A stretch of DNA of 6,403 nucleotides, taken from an uncultured Eubacterium sp. Its GTDB lineage: Bacteria > Bacillota > Clostridia > Peptostreptococcales > Anaerovoracaceae. Every line of letters begins with the position of its first letter. Position 1 is the first letter of the stretch. The stretch is taken from positions 1 to 6,403 of the forward strand of contig CALBGO010000051.1 in NCBI GenBank assembly GCA_937894585.1, written 5' to 3'. Of the stretch, positions 1 to 5,168 are shown one piece after another. A model generated the notes under the pieces. That model worked only from the letters and a program-made list of their open reading frames with translations, had not been told where the DNA came from and did not search any database. The position numbers and the translations under genes are program-made.

Positions 1-55
1 TGGTTACAAATTGCTATTTAGATTGTGTTCCACCCCAACTATTGACATAGAGCCC
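1..55. mobile_element. Possible terminus of an insertion sequence (mostly outside window)
   Basis: No gene can be supported here. Read on the minus strand from position 55, the sequence begins GGGCTCTATGTCAATAGTTG and continues with a G-rich stretch. From memory this resembles terminal inverted repeats of ISL3-type insertion sequences found in Firmicutes, which often start GGCTCT. It abuts the etf terminator directly, and such boundaries are common insertion points. The other end, the transposase and any target duplication are outside the window, so this is a weak resemblance only. Alternatively it is ordinary intergenic DNA or the tail of a convergent plus-strand gene. Confidence 0.22.
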
Positions 56-87
56 AAAAACCAGACCGATTGAGCGGTCTGGTTTTT
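56..87 (-). terminator. Strong intrinsic terminator after etfA, symmetric (probably bidirectional)
   Basis: A perfect inverted repeat pairs CCAGACCG (61-68) with CGGTCTGG (75-82) around a 6-base loop. It is flanked by five A (56-60) and five T (83-87), which extend the stem to 13 pairs. Read on the minus strand, the GC-rich stem is followed by a U-run, 22 bases past the etfA stop codon. It therefore ends the bcd-etfB-etfA transcript. The same symmetry gives a U-run on the plus strand, so it could also stop a convergent gene entering from the left. Confidence 0.92.
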
Positions 88-108
88 GTAAAATCGGGAT
101 AGGCCCGT

Positions 109-1392
109 TTATTTAGTAGTTGCGTCGTACAGTGCTTCTGCGTTATCCCATTCTTCAATGATTTCAGGGATTACTTTGTACAGGTCACCTACGATTGCGT
201 AGTCAGCAACTTCCATGATTGGAGCATCAGGATCTTTGTTGATTGCTACGATGCAGTTGGAAGTCTGCATACCAGCTAAGTGCTGAATAGCGCCGGAGAT
301 ACCGCAAGCAAAGTAGATTTCAGGTTTTACAGTAGTACCTGTCTGACCTACCTGGTGGGAGTGATCGATCCAGCCTGCATCTACTGCAGCACGGGAAGAA
401 CCTACAACACCGCCAACTTTGTCGGCAAACTTCTGAATCAGTTCAAAACCGGAAGCATCTCCAAGACCACGTCCGCCGGAGCAGATGATCTTAGCGTCTG
501 TCAGGGATACCATTTCCTTCATGGATTTAACGATATCCTTGATTTCGATTCTGATATCTTCTTTGCTGATTTCAGGCTTAACATTTACGATTTCGCCGGT
601 TGCGCCAACTTCTCTTTCCTGTTTCTGCATTACGCCAGGACGAACTGTAGACATCTGCGGTCTTGTCTTAGGACAAACAATAGTAGCCATCAGGTTACCG
701 CCGAATGCAGGACGAGTCTGCTTGATGCCTGTGGACGGGTCATTAGGGTCCAGAGTGGAAGTATCTAATGTAGTGTTAGCTTTTGCGAAGTCGATGTATT
801 TGGAAACCTTAACATCCAGGTGTGTACAGTCAGCAGTCAAACCGGTGTTGCATCTTGCAGCAATACGAGGTGCAAAGTCACGGCCGATATGAGTAGCGCC
901 GTACAGAACGATTTCAGGCTTGTATTCGTCAATCAGCTGCTTCATAACCTTAGTGTAACCGTCAGTTGTGAAGTTTTCCAGTAACGGATCCTGAACCAGG
1001 TAAACTTTTTCAGCACCGTATTCGAAACATTCCTGAGCCAGATGCTCGATGTTGTTACCCATCAGTACTGCGCAGATCTGAGTATCTTCGCTGATGTCCT
1101 TAGCCAGTCTCTTACCTTCGCCCAGTAATTCCAGAGCAACATTCTGGATTTTGCCCTGTCTCTGTTCAGCAAATACCCAAATGTGCTTGTAAGCGGAAAG
1201 GTCAACTTTTTCAGCTTCCGGAGCAGCTTCAATTGCATCAAAATTACATTTTGCGATACATGCATTACAGTTTGTACATTTGCCTTCGTCAACTACAGCA
1301 ATTCTGTCTACGAGTTTTAATGCATCAAATGGGCAGGCTTTTACACACAGAGAACAGCCTTTACATTTATCTTTTAAAATTTTAATAGCCAT
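109..1392 (-). CDS. etfA: Electron transfer flavoprotein alpha subunit with N-terminal 2[4Fe-4S] ferredoxin domain
   Basis: The 427-residue protein is the alpha subunit of a cytoplasmic EtfAB flavoprotein that passes electrons to the partner acyl-CoA dehydrogenase. Residues 1-57 form a bacterial ferredoxin domain with two four-cysteine clusters: C10, C13, C16, C20 followed by P21, and C39, C42, C45, C49. Residues of about 68-265 are the EtfA N-terminal fold. The C-terminal FAD domain shows SGGRG (305-309), SSRAAVDAGW (332-341), VGQTGTTVKP (348-357), GISGAIQHLAGM (364-375) and NKDPDAPI (385-392). Plain EtfA proteins are about 320-340 residues, so the ferredoxin domain explains the extra length. 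Such fusions are known in clostridial bifurcating complexes, such as CarE and LctC of Acetobacterium woodii. The start has GGAGGAGG seven bases upstream. The gene lies 18 bp after etfB and is last in the operon. Confidence 0.96.
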   Translation of the reverse strand: MAIKILKDKCKGCSLCVKACPFDALKLVDRIAVVDEGKCTNCNACIAKCNFDAIEAAPEAEKVDLSAYKHIWVFAEQRQGKIQNVALELLGEGKRLAKDISEDTQICAVLMGNNIEHLAQECFEYGAEKVYLVQDPLLENFTTDGYTKVMKQLIDEYKPEIVLYGATHIGRDFAPRIAARCNTGLTADCTHLDVKVSKYIDFAKANTTLDTSTLDPNDPSTGIKQTRPAFGGNLMATIVCPKTRPQMSTVRPGVMQKQEREVGATGEIVNVKPEISKEDIRIEIKDIVKSMKEMVSLTDAKIICSGGRGLGDASGFELIQKFADKVGGVVGSSRAAVDAGWIDHSHQVGQTGTTVKPEIYFACGISGAIQHLAGMQTSNCIVAINKDPDAPIMEVADYAIVGDLYKVIPEIIEEWDNAEALYDATTK

Positions 1393-1410
1393 TTTATTTC
1401 CTCCTCCAAA

Positions 1411-2217
1411 TTAGATAATGTGCTTACCCTTCAGCTGGATCAGCAGGTTCTTTGCCAGTTCGTTATCGGAATCACCGTGAACAACCTGACCCGGAGCCTT
1501 AGGAGCCGGAGTGAAGGATCTGAATACATTTGTAGGGGAAGCTTCCAGACCAACCTTAGTTAAATCAACTTCGATGTCCTTAGCATTCCATACCTTGATA
1601 TCCTTTTCGCCGAAGATGCCGGCCATGTTCATATATCTTGGCTCGTTCAGTTCCTTGATTGCAGTCAGCATGCAAGGAGTCTGCAGCTCGATCAGTTCAT
1701 AACCGTCTTCCATCTGTCTCTTAACAGTGATGTCTTTCAGGTTATCAGCGATTTCGAACTCTTCAACATATGTAACCTGCGGCAGATCTAATTTTTCGGC
1801 AATCTGCGGACCAACCTGTGCAGTGTCTCCGTCGATAGCCTGGCGGCCGGCAAAGATCAGGTCAGCAGGACCATTTTCTTTTTCCCATTTTCTGATTGCA
1901 GCTTCCAGAGTGTTGGAAGTAGCCCATGTATCAGAACCGCCGACTGCTCTGTCGGAAACCAGAATACCTTCGTCAGCGCCTTTTGCGATACATTCAAACA
2001 GAAGATCGGAAGCCTGAGGAGGTCCCATGGATATAACTGTAACAGTTACATCATCATATTTATCTTTAATCTTTAATGCTTCTTCTAAAGCGTTAGCATC
2101 GTCATGGTTTAAGATGCTTGGAACGCCGTCTCTGATAAGAGTACCAGTCTTAGGGTTAATTTTGATAACATTTGTATCTGGTACCTGCTTTGCACATACG
2201 ATAATCTTAAATGCCAT
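1411..2217 (-). CDS. etfB: Electron transfer flavoprotein beta subunit
   Basis: At 268 residues this has the usual EtfB length. It pairs with EtfA; the heterodimer receives electrons in a Rossmann-like nucleotide-binding fold. Visible family features are the N-terminal strand with CAKQVPDT (8-15), the NHDDANALEEAL segment (37-48) and the highly conserved GRQAIDGDTAQVGPQ (124-138). The last is the diphosphate-binding loop; in bifurcating Etfs it holds the second FAD, whereas ordinary mitochondrial-type EtfB binds AMP. TAIKELNEPRYMN (about 185-197) is another family block. The start has GGAGG about eight bases upstream. The gene sits 20 bp after bcd and 18 bp before etfA, so all three are probably one transcript. 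Binding of FAD rather than AMP is inferred from the operon and the ferredoxin-type EtfA. Confidence 0.96.
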   Translation of the reverse strand: MAFKIIVCAKQVPDTNVIKINPKTGTLIRDGVPSILNHDDANALEEALKIKDKYDDVTVTVISMGPPQASDLLFECIAKGADEGILVSDRAVGGSDTWATSNTLEAAIRKWEKENGPADLIFAGRQAIDGDTAQVGPQIAEKLDLPQVTYVEEFEIADNLKDITVKRQMEDGYELIELQTPCMLTAIKELNEPRYMNMAGIFGEKDIKVWNAKDIEVDLTKVGLEASPTNVFRSFTPAPKAPGQVVHGDSDNELAKNLLIQLKGKHII

Positions 2218-2237
2218 TTCTATTTCCTCCTACTATT

Positions 2238-3380
2238 TTATTTTTTGAAAGTCTTGCCGGCGATTACCATTCTCTGAACTTCGGAAGTACCTTCGTAGAT
2301 TTCAGTAATCTTAGCGTCTCTCATCATTCTTTCTACCGGATAATCCTTGGTGTAACCGTATCCGCCGTGGTACTGTACACACTTAGTAGTTACTTCCATG
2401 GCAGTTTCAGCAGCGAACAGCTTAGCCATAGCAGCAGCTTCGCCGTAGTTCATGTGCTTGTCTTTCATATCGGCAGCTCTGTAGACTAACAGTCTTGCAG
2501 CTTCAATCTTGGTCTTTAAGTCAGCCATGGAGAACTGCAGGGCCTGCATCTGAGATAATTTCTTGCCGAACTGTTTTCTTGCGTTCATGTATTCAACTGT
2601 TACATCGAAAGCGCCCTGTGCAATACCCAGAGCCTGAGAAGCAATACCGATACGGCCGCCGTCCAGTGTGGACATTGCAACTTTGAATCCGTCGCCAACC
2701 TGACCCAGCAGTCTGTCTTCCGGAATTACGCAGTTCTGGAAAATCAGTTCTGTAGTGGAAGATGCGCAGATACCCATCTTATCTTCTGTCTTACCGATGG
2801 AGAATCCTTCGTCGCCTTTTTCAACGATGAATGCGGAAATACCGTGATTTCCCTTTTTCTTATCAGTCATAGCCATTACAACGAAAACATCAGCGTATCC
2901 GCCGTTTGTAATGAATACTTTAGCTCCGTTTAAGATCCACTTTCCGTCAACTAATTCAGCTCTTGTCTGCTGTCCGGATGCATCTGTACCTGCGTTTGGT
3001 TCAGTCAGACCGAAAGCGCCTAATTTCTTACCTGATAACAGATCCGGCAGATATTTTCTCTTCTGGTCTTCGTTACCCCAGTTAAAAATAGGCCAGCAGC
3101 ACAGGGAAGTATGTGCAGAACAGATAACGCCTGTAGATGCGCATACTCTGGATAATTCTTCTACAGTAATTGCATAGGAGATGTGGTCTCCGCCTGCTCC
3201 GCCGTATTCTGTTGGGAATGGAACACCCAGCAAACCGTACTTGGCCATTTTTTCAACAGTTTCCACTGGGAATCTGTGTTCCTGGTCAATGTCTGCAGCT
3301 AATGGTTCAACTTCGTTAGTGGCGAATTCTCTTACCATTTTTCTTACGAATTCTTGTTCCTTCGTCAGTTGAAAGTTCAT
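2238..3380 (-). CDS. bcd: Acyl-CoA dehydrogenase, butyryl-CoA dehydrogenase type
   Basis: This 380-residue FAD flavoprotein interconverts an acyl-CoA and its trans-2-enoyl-CoA; in anaerobes it normally runs as an enoyl-CoA reductase fed by Etf. The alpha-helical N-terminal domain spans about residues 1-120. The signature FGLTEPNAGTDASG (123-136) opens the central beta domain. The C-terminal helical domain holds the QYHGGYGY block and IYEGTSEVQ near the end. E363 of YEGT is the expected catalytic base by comparison with short-chain enzymes. Length matches clostridial and Megasphaera butyryl-CoA dehydrogenases (about 380). The start has AAGGAGG with a seven-base gap. It heads the operon with etfB and etfA. 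No thiolase, crotonase or hydroxybutyryl-CoA dehydrogenase gene is adjacent, unlike many butyrate loci. The substrate could therefore be crotonyl-CoA or another short or aromatic enoyl-CoA; sequence alone does not decide. Confidence 0.93.
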   Translation of the reverse strand: MNFQLTKEQEFVRKMVREFATNEVEPLAADIDQEHRFPVETVEKMAKYGLLGVPFPTEYGGAGGDHISYAITVEELSRVCASTGVICSAHTSLCCWPIFNWGNEDQKRKYLPDLLSGKKLGAFGLTEPNAGTDASGQQTRAELVDGKWILNGAKVFITNGGYADVFVVMAMTDKKKGNHGISAFIVEKGDEGFSIGKTEDKMGICASSTTELIFQNCVIPEDRLLGQVGDGFKVAMSTLDGGRIGIASQALGIAQGAFDVTVEYMNARKQFGKKLSQMQALQFSMADLKTKIEAARLLVYRAADMKDKHMNYGEAAAMAKLFAAETAMEVTTKCVQYHGGYGYTKDYPVERMMRDAKITEIYEGTSEVQRMVIAGKTFKK

Positions 3381-3458
3381 GTAAATGCCTCCTTAAATTA
3401 TAATAACGGTCCCTCCTTGGAAGGATTGTTTTTTAACCGTACTAAACTATGCCGTCGT
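3381..3458 (-). promoter_or_regulatory. bcd untranslated leader with hairpin and duplicated SD-like sequence
   Basis: If transcription starts near 3479, the bcd leader is about 98 bases. The true ribosome-binding site is AAGGAGG at 3388-3394. A second SD-like AAGGAGGG lies at 3411-3418 and has no start codon at a suitable distance. ACGGT and ACCGT (plus strand 3406-3410 and 3436-3440) can pair, enclosing a smaller hairpin with arms TCCT (3414-3417) and AGGA (3422-3425) that hides part of this second site. I see no recognisable riboswitch. It may be a ribosome standby site or simply chance. Confidence 0.35.
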
Positions 3459-3476
3459 TTGTTAGAAAAATAACAG
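3459..3476. promoter_or_regulatory. Candidate Rex operator (NADH/NAD+ redox control of bcd-etfBA)
   Basis: The plus strand reads TTGTTAGAAAAATAACAG, an 18-bp imperfect palindrome with arms TTGTTA and TAACAG. It matches the clostridial Rex consensus TTGTTAA-N4-TTAACAA at 11 of the 14 defined positions with exact spacing. It lies immediately downstream of the proposed -10 element, about +4 to +21, where a bound repressor would block transcription. Rex is known to control bcd-etf operons in Clostridium species and leaves DNA when NADH is high. The site is inferred from pattern only; rex itself is not in the window. Confidence 0.55.
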
Positions 3477-3481
3477 CATAC

Positions 3482-3516
3482 ATATATAGTAAACCACCTT
3501 TTCGGTTAAATTGCAA
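3482..3516 (-). promoter_or_regulatory. Candidate promoter of bcd-etfB-etfA
   Basis: On the minus strand a -35-like TTGCAA (3516-3511) is followed 19 bases later by TACTAT (3491-3486), inside an AT-rich tract. With 17-base spacing the -10 would instead be TTTACT (3493-3488). Neither pairing is strong. A promoter is expected here because the sigF terminator lies just upstream and the Rex-like palindrome just downstream. The predicted start is near 3479. Confidence 0.4.
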
Positions 3517-3543
3517 GTCATTTTTCAATTTCTTGCGATAAAA

Positions 3544-3550
3544 TGTCGAA
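3544..3550 (+). promoter_or_regulatory. Spo0A-box core upstream of the bcd promoter (candidate)
   Basis: The plus strand reads TGTCGAA, an exact match to the TGNCGAA core of the Spo0A box, within AATGTCGAA (7 of 9 to TTTGTCRAA). It lies about 53 bases upstream of the proposed bcd -10 element, just past the U-run of the sigF terminator. A seven-base match can arise by chance, so this is a weak call. It gains some interest because a better Spo0A box lies at almost the same distance and orientation before the spoIIA promoter. Confidence 0.3.
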
Positions 3551-3590
3551 AGAAAAAAGTGAGTTGTTTTCGGTTCACTCACTCTTCTTT
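3550..3590 (-). terminator. Intrinsic terminator of the spoIIA operon
   Basis: AGTGAGT (3558-3564) and ACTCACT (3577-3583) pair perfectly. In the minus-strand RNA the stem extends outward through a G-U pair and further A-U pairs to 10-12 pairs around a 12-base loop. A U-rich run follows (plus-strand A 3553-3558). It begins some 20 bases after the sigF stop codon. It separates the sporulation operon from bcd-etfBA and suggests that no spoVA genes are cotranscribed with sigF here. Confidence 0.85.
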
Positions 3591-3609
3591 TCGGATGCAA
3601 AATTTTATG

Positions 3610-4344
3610 TTATTCTGCCAGTTTCTTCCTGATTTCCGCAATTGCCCGCTTTTCAATCCGGGAAACCTGCACCTGAGAAATTCCCAGTATCCCCGCAATC
3701 TCCTGCTGGGTCATATCTCTGTAATAGCGCAGCATAACCACCTGTCGCTCCCTTTTCCCCAGATTTGCAAGCTCTTTTTTAATCATAATCTTTTCAATAT
3801 TATTTTCGGGAGACCCCTGGCTGAAGTATGCCTCGTACTCCTCCTCCACGAGCTGATTATCAAGGCTTGCCACATTGGAAACCGCAGAAGCTGCCTCCAT
3901 AATCTCCAAAACTCGCTCCTGACTGAGCCCCATCGCTTCAGAAAGCTGACTGATTCTCGGTGATCCGTTTCCGTCAAGGGCAAACTTCTCCTGCGCTTTC
4001 TTCAGTGCATAAATCTCCGACTTCAGACTTCGGCTGACTTTTATCTTTCCGGTATCTCTGAAAAACCGTTTCAGTTCTCCCATAATCATCGGAACAGCGT
4101 ATGTGGAAAACATCACATCAAATTCCGGTCTGAAGTGATAAACTGCTTTCAGAAGACCTATATAACCGATCTGGATTAAATCCTCCGCTTCGTATTCCGA
4201 AGAAACAAATTTCAGCGCCAGCTTCTTCACAAGTCCCGTATTCTGACTGCAGATTAAAGTCTTGGCGTCTTCATCTCCCGCCTTTGCCCGCTCAATCAGT
4301 GAATATGTATCTTGTTTGGAAACCGGCACATATTTATATTCCAT
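3610..4344 (-). CDS. sigF: RNA polymerase sporulation sigma factor sigma-F
   Basis: This 244-residue sigma-70-family factor (SpoIIAC; about 255 residues in Bacillus subtilis) directs the first forespore-specific transcription. Region 2 spans about residues 34-105 and includes EDLIQIGYIGLLKAV (54-68), the core-binding and -10-recognition segment with FSTYAVPMIMGE (79-90), and IKVSRSLK (101-108). Region 3 covers roughly 109-190. Region 4 (192-244) carries the helix-turn-helix TQQEIAGILGISQVQVSRIE (212-231) that reads the -35 element. It is called sigma-F rather than sigma-G or sigma-B because it directly follows spoIIAA and spoIIAB. The start overlaps the spoIIAB stop by 11 nt. Upstream there is only a poor SD (GGA eight bases before the ATG), so translation probably depends on coupling to spoIIAB. 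The protein would be held inactive by SpoIIAB until the forespore forms. Confidence 0.95.
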   Translation of the reverse strand: MEYKYVPVSKQDTYSLIERAKAGDEDAKTLICSQNTGLVKKLALKFVSSEYEAEDLIQIGYIGLLKAVYHFRPEFDVMFSTYAVPMIMGELKRFFRDTGKIKVSRSLKSEIYALKKAQEKFALDGNGSPRISQLSEAMGLSQERVLEIMEAASAVSNVASLDNQLVEEEYEAYFSQGSPENNIEKIMIKKELANLGKRERQVVMLRYYRDMTQQEIAGILGISQVQVSRIEKRAIAEIRKKLAE

Positions 4345-4774
4345 GATAAGTATCCAGATATTTGATCAGAGTCACCGCTGTTCCCTTTCCCTGCTCCGAT
4401 TCCACAAAAACTCTATCCGTAAAACTTTCCATCACCGTAAATCCCATGCCGCTCATCTCCTGTTCTTCCTCTGTAGAAAACAGCGGCTCTCTTGCCTTTT
4501 TTATATCGGCAATTCCCTTTCCGAAATCAGTAATTTTAATATATATTTTATCCCGGTCGATCGTTTTCATCTCCATCACGATTTTCCCGGTTCCTGTTTT
4601 TCCGTAGCCGTGAATAATGGAATTGCTCACCGCTTCCGATACTGCCGTTTTGATTTCCGTAAGCTCCGCTGCCGTCGGGTCCGATGAGGCTGCATACGCA
4701 CTTACAACAGACCTTGCGAAACTCTGATTTTCCGGCAGCGCCTCAAATTCTACTGTTACAAAATTACTTTCCAT
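4334..4774 (-). CDS. spoIIAB: Anti-sigma-F factor and serine kinase SpoIIAB
   Basis: This protein binds sigma-F in an ATP-dependent complex and phosphorylates SpoIIAA. It has a GHKL/histidine-kinase-like ATPase fold. The N box is SEAVSNSIIHGY (46-57), with the expected catalytic E47 and Mg-binding N51. The G1 box is DFGKG (83-87), and the ATP lid REPLFST (95-101) leads to the G2 box SGMGFTVM (108-115). The conserved N-terminal LPENQSFAR (13-21) ends in the arginine implicated in sigma-F and SpoIIAA contacts. I chose the ATG at 4774, giving 146 residues like B. subtilis, because GGAGG at 4785-4781 lies six bases upstream and the family begins at this point. A start at 4798 would add eight residues without support. 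It overlaps spoIIAA by 11 nt and sigF by 11 nt. Confidence 0.95.
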   Translation of the reverse strand: MESNFVTVEFEALPENQSFARSVVSAYAASSDPTAAELTEIKTAVSEAVSNSIIHGYGKTGTGKIVMEMKTIDRDKIYIKITDFGKGIADIKKAREPLFSTEEEQEMSGMGFTVMESFTDRVFVESEQGKGTAVTLIKYLDTYHGI

Positions 4775-5096
4775 CTGTTTCCTCCCCGTCCTCTTCATAT
4801 TCCATCAGGGAAAAAACGCCTGCCATATCGAGAAGCTGCCGTACGAGACTTCCGGCGTTTCTGATTTTCACACGACCTCCCTGCGCGGTGACTTTCTTAT
4901 ATCTGCCAAGTATCATTCCGATACCGGAGCTGTCCATAAAAGTCACAGAAGAAAAGTCAAAGTTCAGACTGACTGCTCCGCAGCGCGCAAACTCCCTGTC
5001 GATATCTGTTCTGATTTCATCGCAGACATGATGGTCAATTTCTCCTGAAAGCCCCACTGTCAGCGTATCTTTTTTCAAACTAAAATTGATTTCCAT
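4764..5096 (-). CDS. spoIIAA: Anti-sigma-F factor antagonist SpoIIAA
   Basis: This 110-residue STAS-domain protein is the anti-anti-sigma factor. Unphosphorylated, it pulls SpoIIAB off sigma-F; SpoIIAB phosphorylates it, and the SpoIIE phosphatase reactivates it in the forespore. Conserved features are LSGEIDHHVCDEIR (16-29) and FMDSSGIGMILGRYK (53-67), where S56 aligns with the phosphorylated Ser58 of B. subtilis SpoIIAA. RQLLDMAGVF (85-94) matches the family's C-terminal helix. The tail is acidic (EYEEDGEETDGK), and the protein is slightly shorter than the 117-residue B. subtilis form. It is the first gene of the operon. Its SD is AAGGGGG separated from the ATG by seven T residues. The gap to thiI is 72 bp and holds its promoter. 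Confidence 0.95.
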   Translation of the reverse strand: MEINFSLKKDTLTVGLSGEIDHHVCDEIRTDIDREFARCGAVSLNFDFSSVTFMDSSGIGMILGRYKKVTAQGGRVKIRNAGSLVRQLLDMAGVFSLMEYEEDGEETDGK

Positions 5097-5161
5097 AAAA
5101 AAACCCCCTTTCCTCTATTATAAGACCGGCAGGCAGCCTTGTCTTTAGGAGAAAAAGGGGA
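5097..5161 (-). terminator. Terminator-like hairpin enclosing the spoIIA promoter
   Basis: In minus-strand RNA reading through from thiI, UCCCCUUUUUCUC (5161-5149) can pair with GAGGAAAGGGGG (5115-5104). This gives about 12 pairs, including two G-U pairs and one bulged U. The 3' arm runs straight into seven U (5103-5097), the layout of an intrinsic terminator, and the arm contains the spoIIAA SD. The 33-base interior has a second small stem (AAGAC 5145-5141 with GUCUU 5126-5122). Transcripts started at the spoIIA promoter begin after the 5' arm and cannot form the hairpin. The structure was found by eye and not energy-evaluated. Confidence 0.55.
5117..5145 (-). promoter_or_regulatory. Sigma-A-like promoter of spoIIAA-spoIIAB-sigF
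   Basis: On the minus strand the -35-like AAGACA (5145-5140; 4 of 6 to TTGACA) is followed after exactly 17 bases by a perfect TATAAT (5122-5117). Transcription would start near 5110, leaving a leader of only about 14 bases that begins at the spoIIAA SD. In B. subtilis spoIIA is read by sigma-H with Spo0A~P. I see no sigma-H type AGGA/GAAT pair in this gap at proper spacing. A sigma-A promoter activated by Spo0A from the nearby box is a reasonable alternative. Confidence 0.6.
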
Positions 5162-5168
5162 ATATTTA

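Noticed and set aside
42..47. TTGACA on the plus strand, an ideal -35
   Set aside because: No -10 follows at 16-18 bases; that position is the terminator stem, and no plus-strand gene follows.
280..768. Plus-strand open frame of 162 codons antisense to etfA
   Set aside because: It is fully inside a well-supported etfA, resembles no family, and has no convincing ribosome-binding site. The other plus-strand frames (such as 485-892, 3511-3963 and 4262-4687) fail for the same reason.
3397..3402. Perfect TATAAT on the minus strand just before the bcd ribosome-binding site
   Set aside because: No -35 lies at 16-18 bases, and a start seven bases downstream would fall inside the SD. It is most likely part of the AT-rich leader.
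4775..4798. Eight-residue N-terminal extension of SpoIIAB (MKRTGRKQ)
   Set aside because: The internal ATG at 4774 has a strong GGAGG six bases upstream and gives the family's standard 146 residues.
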